A stretch of DNA of 5,595 nt from a bacterium (GTDB lineage: Bacteria; SZUA-79; Acidulodesulfobacterales; Acidulodesulfobacteraceae): the NCBI GenBank assembly GCA_021781285.1, contig JAJXXD010000126.1, positions 1 to 5,595 on the forward strand. The letters are read 5' to 3'. The first letter of the stretch is position 1, and each line of letters starts with the position of its first letter. Below are positions 1 to 5,595 of the stretch, piece after piece. The position numbers and the translations under genes are program-made. Under the pieces are notes generated by a model. It saw nothing but the letters and a program-made list of their open reading frames with translations, did no database searches and was not told where the DNA came from.

Positions 1-1
1 C

Positions 2-2428
2 GGAAACGAAATTGTTAACGATGCGGCATATGTAAACGACCTTCTGCTGAATCTTATGGACGAAAATATAAACCTTCAATGGATTTACAAGATAGAGGAC
101 AAAAACGCCCCCTTTATTTCTAATTATGAAACATCGTCAATGCCGCCCGAAGATTTTAAATATATTAAAGAAAATAAAATCAAACATTTAAAAGCAAAAT
201 CCATTAAAAATATTAAGATATACCTGTTCTGTTCTTTTAACGGTTTAAATTTACCGCAGGCAAAAGAAAAAGGGATAGATATTTTTACTAAAGTTTCGGA
301 TTACGCCGCTGGATTGTTTAAATTAAATTTTGCGGGAGCCGTTAATTCCGTTTCTATAAACAATGCGCTTGCAGACAAGGAGATTATCGAAAAAAAATTA
401 GTAAATATCGAAAATAATCTTAGCTTTATATCTTCGAGACTCGATATAGGCTTGAAGAGGATGGGCAATCAGGAGCTTATCGATTATTTTTATGCCGAGT
501 TAAATCCCTGCAGGTCTGCCGAAGTTAAAGCGCCGCGATGGGAAGATATGTTGGACGGTTCTACTTTCAGGAGCCAGCTTATATATTCCTGCGCGGAAGT
601 TAAAAAGGATTTTTTCTATCTCGACGGATACTATTATAAATTTATAAATATGCACAGGCTTCCGTCGAGCGTCGATTCTTTCGGCATAACGTCCGTTTTA
701 AATATCGGCGGTTCTGCGGAAGATTTTTTTCCTTACGATATTTCCGTCGCCTTTAATATTCCCGAACAGGAAAAAACGATAGAAAAAATACAAACGGACA
801 GAAATATAAAGGCAAGCCTGACCGAAGCGGCAGGCGGGGGATATACGGATTATAAGGGCGCAAATATTACGGAGCAGTTAGACGAGTTTTTAAAATCGGT
901 TTCCAAACTTCAAAAGAAAGTGGTGGAGTTTTCTTTATGCGCAAGAATCAAATCTAAAAATTTAGACGAACTCGGTTTGAGAGCCGTAAAACTTCTTGAA
1001 TCGTTTAAAAACTATAACGGAATGGAAGGCATAATAGACAATATGGAGCACCACAACCTTTTTCTCTCTTTTCTTCCCGGGCAGTCCCGTTTTAACAGGC
1101 GGTTTAAAACCTCTATTTCTTCTTCGGCGGCGGCATTTTTTCCGTTGAACGAGGGTTTCGCCGGAACCGAAAATTGCGCCGTTCCGTTGATAAACGACAG
1201 GGGAGAAGCCGTAAAATTAGACCTTTACAACAACCGCCTCCCGTCAAAGCACGGAATAGTCTTCGGAAAGACGAGAAGCGGAAAAGGATTCATGCTGAAC
1301 GGATTTCTAAGCAATTTTTATATATCGGGAGATAATTATCATATTATAGGGGTCGATATAGGAGGAACTTATAAAAAATTCTGCAAAATATTCAAAGGCG
1401 ATTATATAGAGATAGATTTGGACGGAAGCTATTGTATAAATCCGTTTCCTCCGAAGAAATACGCCGTTAAGGAAGTGAACGGCGAGGAGACGTTTGACCC
1501 CGATATTATGGTTTTCCTGACGGGAATAATTGGATTAATGGTTGAACCGGAAAAAAATTTATCGCCTAACGATAAGACTATCATAACACGGGCTATTCAG
1601 GCGGCATACGACGGAATAGCCGATATGGACGATATGCCGGTAATATCCGATATTAACAATATTTTATTTGATTACGGAGAGGCAAGGGATATTTCGGATA
1701 AAAAAAGAGCTATGGAAATGGGAAAAAATTTATTCCAATGGACTGATATTTCTTCCCCTTACGGAATGCTGATTAACAGAAAAAACGGCATAAATATAGA
1801 TAATAAAATAGTAATATTCGACCTTCAAAAGTTAAAAGGGCATGAAGACCTTCAAAAAGTAGTATTTGCTATTATAAAAAATATATCTTTTAAAAAAATG
1901 TACGATAAATCGGCAAAAGTTTTTTTCTTTTACGACGAATGCTGGGAATTTATGAACGACCCGAAGATTTCGGAGCTGATAATGCACCTTTATAAGACTT
2001 CGGCAAAGTGGGGTTCTATGGTATGGAGCATAACTCAGGAACCGGGCGACCTTTTAAAGGCGGGCAACATCGGCAAAAGCATTATAGAAAATTCGTCGGT
2101 AAAAATATTCTGCCAGCTTGACGGCGGCGTTTCGACGGATGATTTAAGGCTATGCGGCCTGAATGGAAAAGAGATGGATATAGTAAAAAACCTTAAAGTG
2201 GTTAAAGGGCATTATGCCGAATACTTTTTAAAATTCGGAAAAGATTCGGCGGTAATAAGAAATTCACCTGACCCCTTTGAATACTGGCTCTGCTGTAAAT
2301 CATCGGAAGACGAAGAAATAGAAAGGCTTATAGAACGTCTTTATCCGGATAAGTCTTTAAAAGAACGGCTTTATATATTAGCGGAAAAATATCCGAACGG
2401 ACCTTACGGAATAGAACGGAATAAATAA
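2..2428 (+). CDS. VirB4/TraC-type T4SS ATPase, 5'-partial
   Basis: Inner-membrane-associated P-loop ATPase that energises T4SS assembly and transfer. Residues are counted from the internal ATG at 56. Seen: an N-terminal VirB4-like domain with an LPG signature at 340-342; Walker A GKTRSGKG at 404-411; a VDIGGTY stretch followed by INPF at 461-464; Walker B VFFFYDE at 622-628, followed by CW; and an ITQEPGD motif at 659-665, as in the TraC/VirB4 C-terminal domain. The 790 residues from that ATG are close to family size (F TraC is about 875). The frame stays open upstream to base 2, adding 18 residues (GNEIVNDAAYVNDLLLNL) that read as family N-terminal sequence. The ATG at 56 has no Shine-Dalgarno, so the true start lies outside the window. 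The lysine of Walker A is followed by Gly rather than Ser/Thr, a form I know from VirD4/TraG coupling proteins. The remaining motifs and the VirB5/6/8-like neighbours favour VirB4 over a coupling protein. Confidence 0.93.
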   Translation, partial: GNEIVNDAAYVNDLLLNLMDENINLQWIYKIEDKNAPFISNYETSSMPPEDFKYIKENKIKHLKAKSIKNIKIYLFCSFNGLNLPQAKEKGIDIFTKVSDYAAGLFKLNFAGAVNSVSINNALADKEIIEKKLVNIENNLSFISSRLDIGLKRMGNQELIDYFYAELNPCRSAEVKAPRWEDMLDGSTFRSQLIYSCAEVKKDFFYLDGYYYKFINMHRLPSSVDSFGITSVLNIGGSAEDFFPYDISVAFNIPEQEKTIEKIQTDRNIKASLTEAAGGGYTDYKGANITEQLDEFLKSVSKLQKKVVEFSLCARIKSKNLDELGLRAVKLLESFKNYNGMEGIIDNMEHHNLFLSFLPGQSRFNRRFKTSISSSAAAFFPLNEGFAGTENCAVPLINDRGEAVKLDLYNNRLPSKHGIVFGKTRSGKGFMLNGFLSNFYISGDNYHIIGVDIGGTYKKFCKIFKGDYIEIDLDGSYCINPFPPKKYAVKEVNGEETFDPDIMVFLTGIIGLMVEPEKNLSPNDKTIITRAIQAAYDGIADMDDMPVISDINNILFDYGEARDISDKKRAMEMGKNLFQWTDISSPYGMLINRKNGINIDNKIVIFDLQKLKGHEDLQKVVFAIIKNISFKKMYDKSAKVFFFYDECWEFMNDPKISELIMHLYKTSAKWGSMVWSITQEPGDLLKAGNIGKSIIENSSVKIFCQLDGGVSTDDLRLCGLNGKEMDIVKNLKVVKGHYAEYFLKFGKDSAVIRNSPDPFEYWLCCKSSEDEEIERLIERLYPDKSLKERLYILAEKYPNGPYGIERNK

Positions 2429-2496
2429 GGCGAGAATAATGACCCAAATCCCGATTTAGAAATTTTTATATATGAATTATCTGAATTACTTAATAA

Positions 2497-2534
2497 CGTC
2501 ATTGCGAGCGTACTATTCCGTCATTGCGAGCGTA
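2497..2534 (+). repeat. 16-bp direct repeat, two copies 22 bp apart
   Basis: CGTCATTGCGAGCGTA occurs at 2497-2512 and again at 2519-2534, separated by 6 bp. The second copy is part of the left arm of the 33-bp inverted repeat. Either copy can pair with the complementary bases 2582-2597 in the right arm, so two alternative hairpin registers exist. This looks like a partial internal duplication of the repeat. Confidence 0.85.
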
Positions 2535-2602
2535 GCGAAGCAATCTTGTTATTATATTTATTATATTTTAGATTGCTTCGCTACGCTCGCAATGACGGAA
2601 TA
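2514..2602. repeat. Perfect 33-bp inverted repeat (long hairpin)
   Basis: Arms 2514-2546 and 2570-2602 are exact reverse complements around a 23-nt AT-only loop except for one G. The arm reads TATTCCGTCATTGCGAGCG, then TAGCGAAGCAATCT. Transcribed RNA would form a very stable stem between the ATPase and VirB5-like messages. It is not a canonical intrinsic terminator, because no U-run directly follows the right arm. It could stall RNase, attenuate transcription or be a dispersed genomic repeat. The core resembles, from memory, repeats scattered through many environmental bacterial genomes. Confidence 0.9.
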
Positions 2603-2641
2603 TTAGAATTTATTAAATATTTTTTAAATCTGGATTTGGGA

Positions 2642-2647
2642 AGGAGG
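2642..2647 (+). promoter_or_regulatory. Strong Shine-Dalgarno of the VirB5-like gene
   Basis: AGGAGG lies 8 nt upstream of the ATG at 2656. It is the only near-consensus ribosome binding site in the window and fixes that start. It begins two bases after the outer right arm of the upstream palindromic element. It also sits upstream of a coding-region hairpin that starts at 2669, so initiation is hemmed in by potential structure on both sides. Confidence 0.85.
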
Positions 2648-2655
2648 GTCGCAAA

Positions 2656-3813
2656 ATGAACAATAGAAAGGGGACGGACTTAAGTCCGTCCCCTAAAAAG
2701 GCAAAAAAAACGAAACTGTTTTTACCGTCGGCAATAGCCGTGTTTGCCGTTTCCGCCTGCTTGGCAGGCGTATCTTACGGACTTGCACTTCCTCTTCCGG
2801 ATATAGGTGCGATATCGGGTCAGATTCAGTCGGTCGAAACAGCCGCAAGCGGGGCGTTTTCTACCCTGCAAGGGCTCGCCGGAACGCTCGGATATGCTCC
2901 GGGCGCAGGCGGAGGACCTCTGTTTAATCCGGGTCCGGGACTTTCGGAGGCGATGGCAACCGTGGACAAACTTACCGCAGATGTTTCCAATATGCAGGAA
3001 GAATATCAGAATATAGTTATTAACTACGATAAATTAAATCATCTCGTTAATTCGGTAGAAAATGCGGTCAGCGGCATAAACAACCTGAATGAGCAGATAA
3101 ACTCGGCTTTCAATCAAATTCCTCAGGATTTGACTTCGAGCGACGTTAACGCAAATTCCGTTCAAAACCTTATATCCGGAATTAATTCCGGTATTAACTC
3201 GGAATCTTCGGAATACGGCAACCTGAATACGACCGGAGAAACGTTTAACCCGCAGGCTTTTATTTCCGGAATTTCTTCTTCGACGGCAGGGGGTTTAAAT
3301 AAATCAATTCTCGAAAACGGTTCTTCCCTGTTTTCCGAAGGGGCGATTTTTAATTCCGGCGGAAATTCGGGAACAGCGACGGAACTGTTAAACTGTTCGT
3401 CGTTAGACGGAGGTTATTATTTTGGCGCAGACGGCAATCCTATAGGCGGCTGTATCGATGCCGTTAACGGATTTGCCGCCGATACCGCGTCATCCGGTCT
3501 TTATAACGCCGGACTTTCGGCGGCAAGGGCGCACAAAGCCGAACTTGAAGGCAGCGAATTTATGAACGAAATTTCAGGAGACGCTCTCCAAAACAGTTCC
3601 AATTACTATGCCTATCAGAGTTCTATTTTAACGATTATGGCAGAGGAAAGCGCCGCAAATTTGAAAAATTTAGGATATATGGAAAGCCAGTTGAAACAGA
3701 TAGAATTGGCTAAATCTGCCGAAGAAATAAAAAAAGAACATACCGGCGCAGTAATATTGCCTCAAACCAACGCTGAGCCGGGTATGGATTTTTACGGCAA
3801 AACGACTATGTAG
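2656..3813 (+). CDS. VirB5/TrbJ-like exported T4SS protein
   Basis: A 385-residue exported protein, assigned to the VirB5/TrbJ group from position and layout, not a sharp motif. The start is set by AGGAGG 8 nt upstream. The N-terminus has a long basic stretch (KKAKKTK, 14-20), a hydrophobic core (about 21-44) and a plausible signal peptidase I site after G42-L43-A44. V32-S33-A34-C35 also fits a lipobox, so lipidation is possible. Predicted long helices cover about 98-146 and 310-360, the second rich in Gln, Lys and Glu as in VirB5/TrbJ C-termini. The middle (about 150-245) is rich in Asn, Ser and Gly. A cysteine pair, C247 and C266, could form a disulfide in the periplasm. At 385 residues it is longer than typical VirB5/TrbJ (about 220-260). 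VirB5 proteins are minor pilus-tip or adhesion components. The gene lies between VirB4-like and VirB6-like genes, as virB5 does. Codons 5-13 are made of a palindromic repeat. It could instead be an unrelated periplasmic T4SS accessory protein. Confidence 0.6.
   Translation: MNNRKGTDLSPSPKKAKKTKLFLPSAIAVFAVSACLAGVSYGLALPLPDIGAISGQIQSVETAASGAFSTLQGLAGTLGYAPGAGGGPLFNPGPGLSEAMATVDKLTADVSNMQEEYQNIVINYDKLNHLVNSVENAVSGINNLNEQINSAFNQIPQDLTSSDVNANSVQNLISGINSGINSESSEYGNLNTTGETFNPQAFISGISSSTAGGLNKSILENGSSLFSEGAIFNSGGNSGTATELLNCSSLDGGYYFGADGNPIGGCIDAVNGFAADTASSGLYNAGLSAARAHKAELEGSEFMNEISGDALQNSSNYYAYQSSILTIMAEESAANLKNLGYMESQLKQIELAKSAEEIKKEHTGAVILPQTNAEPGMDFYGKTTM
2669..2694. repeat. Perfect 26-bp palindrome inside the start of the VirB5-like gene
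   Basis: AGGGGACGGAC, then TTAA, then its exact reverse complement. In mRNA this is an 11-bp GC-rich stem with a four-base loop, starting 13 nt after the A of the start codon. It encodes residues KGTDLSPSP (5-13), which precede the basic part of the signal peptide. Similar GGGGACGGAC/GTCCGTCCCC palindromes are, from memory, common dispersed intergenic repeats, some near REP-associated transposases. That suggests a repeat inserted into or captured by the coding frame. No U-run follows, so it is not a standard terminator. Confidence 0.9.
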
Positions 3814-3834
3814 GCTAATAAAATACCATTACTT

Positions 3835-4962
3835 ATGAGAATATATTTATCAATTTGCGGTTTTATATTTTTATTTATCGGTTTTATTTTGATAAAAACC
3901 GCTTATGCCGCTTCAAGTCCGACTCCTCCGGCATCGGCAAGTTCGGGCGGCGCCGCTTCGTCTTCGAGTACCGGCGGCGTCAACGAATCGGCGATGTCTA
4001 TTTCAAAGTTAAACGACGGGGAAGACTTAAGCATGCTTTCCATCGATTCAATTCCGCCTGCGCTGAATAATGATTCTACATTGAGCGGTTTTGTCGCGTA
4101 TATGTTTTATTTTTTATTTGCGCTCGGCATAGTCCTGTCTTTTTTCGAAGGATACAGAGCCGAATTAACGGGAGCGGTTTTTAATTATTACGGATTATTT
4201 TTAAGGACGGCATTAATAGCTATCGGCTTTCTTTCATGGAAACAAACAGGGCAGTCTAACTTTGCCCAGCTGATATTAACCCTTGCCGACAGGATGCAGC
4301 TTTATCTTATAAAGCAAAACATTTACGGTTTGGGGCAGTCGGTATCGCAGGTAGTTTCTTCTATTTCAGGCAGTCTTCATTCAGTTTCCATTCCTACTAT
4401 TTCTTCCAACGGGACTTCATCGGTTCATAGCGGGTGGAATCTGAATCCGGTTTCATGGCTTGCGGGTGCCGTACACGCTTTAACCGGAACCGTTTTTATG
4501 GGCATAATATGGTTTTTGTTTAATATTTTATATCTGGCAATACAGCTTTTTATGGCATTGGTCCAGCTCGTATTTCTGGGGCTGTTGTTTTCTCTTTGTC
4601 CGATAATACTCGGTTTTGAAGCTATACCTTATACGAGGGGCATATTCGCCAAATGGCTTAAAATGTTCGTCGAAATTTCGTTCTGGGGAGTAATGGCGGC
4701 TCTCGAACAGCTTATCTTCTTTACTATTTTAAGCAAGATGGAATCGGCAGATATGCCTTCTACGGGAACGGGTATAGGAAATATTTTAGGAATGTTTACG
4801 TTTGCGGAGATTATAACGGTTTTTATAATCATGATGGCTATAAACGTTTCGGTTCCTTTTTTAGTCGCCAAATTATTCGACGGCATAAGCGGAGAGGCGC
4901 ACGAAAAAATTAAAACCGTTAAGGGTAAAGTTGCGGGAGCGGGTCTTGCCGCAGGTTCTTAA
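3835..4962 (+). CDS. VirB6/TrbL-like polytopic T4SS membrane protein
   Basis: A 375-residue inner-membrane protein that would form part of the T4SS platform or channel. The N-terminus is signal-peptide-like (IYLSICGFIFLFIGFILI, then KTAYA before A26), followed by a low-complexity Ala/Ser/Gly/Pro linker at about 26-55. Hydrophobic segments read at about 86-104, 113-134, 219-241, 242-261, 278-299 and 323-345. A Ser/Thr/Gly-rich soluble loop (about 136-210) separates segments two and three, and the tail is short and basic. This topology, with a tight C-terminal block of segments, fits VirB6/TrbL. Sequence conservation in that family is low, so the assignment leans on topology and on its position between VirB5-like and VirB8-like genes. 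It starts 21 bp after the VirB5-like stop without a clear Shine-Dalgarno. I keep this ATG because it gives a complete signal peptide. Confidence 0.75.
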   Translation: MRIYLSICGFIFLFIGFILIKTAYAASSPTPPASASSGGAASSSSTGGVNESAMSISKLNDGEDLSMLSIDSIPPALNNDSTLSGFVAYMFYFLFALGIVLSFFEGYRAELTGAVFNYYGLFLRTALIAIGFLSWKQTGQSNFAQLILTLADRMQLYLIKQNIYGLGQSVSQVVSSISGSLHSVSIPTISSNGTSSVHSGWNLNPVSWLAGAVHALTGTVFMGIIWFLFNILYLAIQLFMALVQLVFLGLLFSLCPIILGFEAIPYTRGIFAKWLKMFVEISFWGVMAALEQLIFFTILSKMESADMPSTGTGIGNILGMFTFAEIITVFIIMMAINVSVPFLVAKLFDGISGEAHEKIKTVKGKVAGAGLAAGS

Positions 4963-4988
4963 AATGAATATCAAAATTAAAATTAAAT

Positions 4989-5595
4989 ATGTCGAATCTT
5001 TTTAATTACAAAGACGGTTATAAAAAAAGAAACGGCAGACTGTTTTACGAAATATGGGGCGGTCTTGAAGCTCAGAATACCGCGCTTAAGGTCGTAATAA
5101 TTTTAATGTCTTTGATTACCGCAATCTCGCTTTTTACGGCTTTTTATACATATAAAGCGAACAGGATTCCGGTGGTGATAAGAGTAAACTCGGCCGGAGA
5201 CGCAAAGGTTTTAAGAAACCTGCCGTTTAACAACAAGACGGGTATGGGCGAAATAGTATATTTTTCTAAAAGTTTCGTAAGGGAATTTACCGGATTTAAT
5301 TCGATAATGATTAAAACGGAACTTTCGAGAGCGCTAAATAAAATGTCCGGAACTTACGGCAAGAAAACGCTGGATATGATTATCAGGAGCAAATTTATTC
5401 ATAAAATGGAAAAAGCGGGTATAACGTCTAAAATTAAATTTAAAAAAATAAAATTAATAAGGCAGACCGTAAACCACGACGAATTAAAACTGTATATCGT
5501 AAGGACGGTAATATCTAATTCGGATACGTCTATAAAAAACAGCGCCGCATATGAAGACAAGCTCATTCTTAAAAGAATAAAAAGAAGCGTTCAAT
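4989..5595 (+). CDS. VirB8/TrbF/TraE-like bitopic T4SS protein, 3'-partial
   Basis: The frame is open from the ATG at 4989 to the window end, giving 202 residues without a stop. A short cytoplasmic N-terminus (1-32, containing EIWGGLEAQN) leads into one membrane segment at about 33-53. A periplasmic domain follows, beginning NRIPVVIRVNSAGDA (58-72), which resembles the P-x-V-V-x-V-D/N-x-x-G opening of VirB8/TrbF periplasmic domains. The helical stretch FVREFTGFNSIMIKTELSRAL further along also suits the family. VirB8-like proteins are inner-membrane nucleation factors that contact VirB4, VirB6, VirB9 and VirB10. The start is 26 bp after the VirB6-like stop. The preceding bases are almost pure A/T with no Shine-Dalgarno, so translation may depend on coupling or an unstructured leader. 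TraE-type and TrbF-type cannot be separated on this fragment. The C-terminus lies outside the window. Confidence 0.78.
   Translation, partial: MSNLFNYKDGYKKRNGRLFYEIWGGLEAQNTALKVVIILMSLITAISLFTAFYTYKANRIPVVIRVNSAGDAKVLRNLPFNNKTGMGEIVYFSKSFVREFTGFNSIMIKTELSRALNKMSGTYGKKTLDMIIRSKFIHKMEKAGITSKIKFKKIKLIRQTVNHDELKLYIVRTVISNSDTSIKNSAAYEDKLILKRIKRSVQ

Larger units (their letters stand above)
2443..2640. repeat. Composite palindromic intergenic element (MITE/REP-like)
   Basis: This stretch fills nearly all of the 227-bp gap between the ATPase and the VirB5-like gene. Outer arms CCCAAATCCCGATTTA (2443-2458) and TAAATCTGGATTTGGG (2625-2640) are inverted copies with one mismatch in 16. Inside lies a perfect 33-bp inverted repeat. 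Between the arms the sequence is very AT-rich and only loosely complementary. No open reading frame of useful size is inside and I see no clear target-site duplication: the flanks are GA on the left and AA on the right. Nested terminal inverted repeats without a gene fit a non-autonomous element or a large RNA hairpin, but neither mobility nor function is shown here. The right end touches the Shine-Dalgarno of the next gene. Confidence 0.7.

Noticed and set aside
1920..1926. Seven-T run as a frameshift site in the ATPase
   Set aside because: The frame reads cleanly through Walker B on both sides, and no alternative product or downstream stimulator is apparent.
2439..2459. A six-codon frame MTQIPI after AAGGCGAG, just downstream of the ATPase
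   Set aside because: It has a tolerable ribosome site but ends inside the outer left arm of the palindrome. It is too short to support as a leader peptide and is more likely chance or a relic of sequence disrupted by the element.
2497..2602. Possible CRISPR array from the repeated CGTCATTGCGAGCGTA units
   Set aside because: There are only two direct copies with a 6-bp spacing, plus one inverted copy. No regular spacers are present.
2514..2625. Intrinsic terminator after the ATPase gene
   Set aside because: The stem is strong, but the bases right after it are TTAGAATTTATT with no immediate T-run. The T-run at 2620-2625 is about 18 nt away, so a standard terminator call is not supported.
2546..2625. 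Promoter for the VirB5-like gene in the AT-rich loop or right flank
   Set aside because: TTGTTA and TATATT boxes are present but only 10 bp apart. No pair with 16-18 bp spacing stood out, and AT-rich DNA yields such matches by chance.
2807..3016. A 69-codon + strand reading frame overlapping the VirB5-like gene
   Set aside because: It lies wholly inside the VirB5-like gene in another frame, has no ribosome binding site, and its Arg-rich composition is typical of an out-of-frame shadow.
3855..4070. A 71-codon + strand reading frame at the start of the VirB6-like gene
   Set aside because: It is an out-of-frame shadow of the signal peptide and linker region, with no ribosome site and no recognisable features.
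4629..4886. An 85-codon - strand reading frame
   Set aside because: It is antisense to the membrane-spanning part of the VirB6-like gene. Its hydrophobic stretches mirror that sequence, and no other gene runs on this strand.

Overview
The window is AT-rich, protein-dense and reads entirely on the + strand. It holds part of a type IV secretion or conjugation (T4SS) operon: a VirB4/TraC-type ATPase (open at its 5' end), a VirB5/TrbJ-like exported protein, a VirB6/TrbL-like polytopic membrane protein, and a VirB8/TrbF/TraE-like bitopic protein (open at its 3' end). The order B4-B5-B6-B8 matches the classical VirB order. No separate VirB7-type lipoprotein gene is visible in the short gap between the VirB6-like and VirB8-like genes. 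The VirB4 call is motif-based and strong. The other three rest on topology, residue patterns and gene order.

Layout: 2-2428 is the ATPase, whose frame is already open at the window edge, so the ATG at 56 is internal. 2429-2655 is a 227-bp gap almost filled by a nested palindromic element: imperfect 16-bp outer arms at 2443-2458 and 2625-2640, and perfect 33-bp inner arms at 2514-2546 and 2570-2602. A strong Shine-Dalgarno directly abuts its right end. 2656-3813 is the VirB5-like gene, whose codons 5-13 carry a second, unrelated perfect 26-bp palindrome. 3835-4962 is the VirB6-like gene and 4989-5595 the VirB8-like gene. The last three genes are 21 and 26 bp apart and look co-transcribed.

Working model from family knowledge: the VirB4-like ATPase powers assembly and substrate transfer at the inner membrane. 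The VirB6-like and VirB8-like proteins form part of the inner-membrane platform. The VirB5-like protein is exported and may be a minor pilus or tip component. The cargo (DNA or protein) and the carrier (plasmid, integrative element or chromosome) cannot be told, because no relaxase, coupling protein, integrase or origin of transfer is in view.

The organism is probably a diderm bacterium of low to moderate GC with many ATA, AGA and AGG codons. The TCATTGCGAGCG...GAAGCAATC palindrome resembles, from memory, dispersed repeats found in many environmental Gram-negative genomes. Taxonomy cannot be fixed from this window. The system looks like a divergent T4SS rather than a new kind of machine. The least ordinary parts are the two palindromic repeats at the VirB4/VirB5 junction and the coupling-protein-like Walker A of the ATPase.
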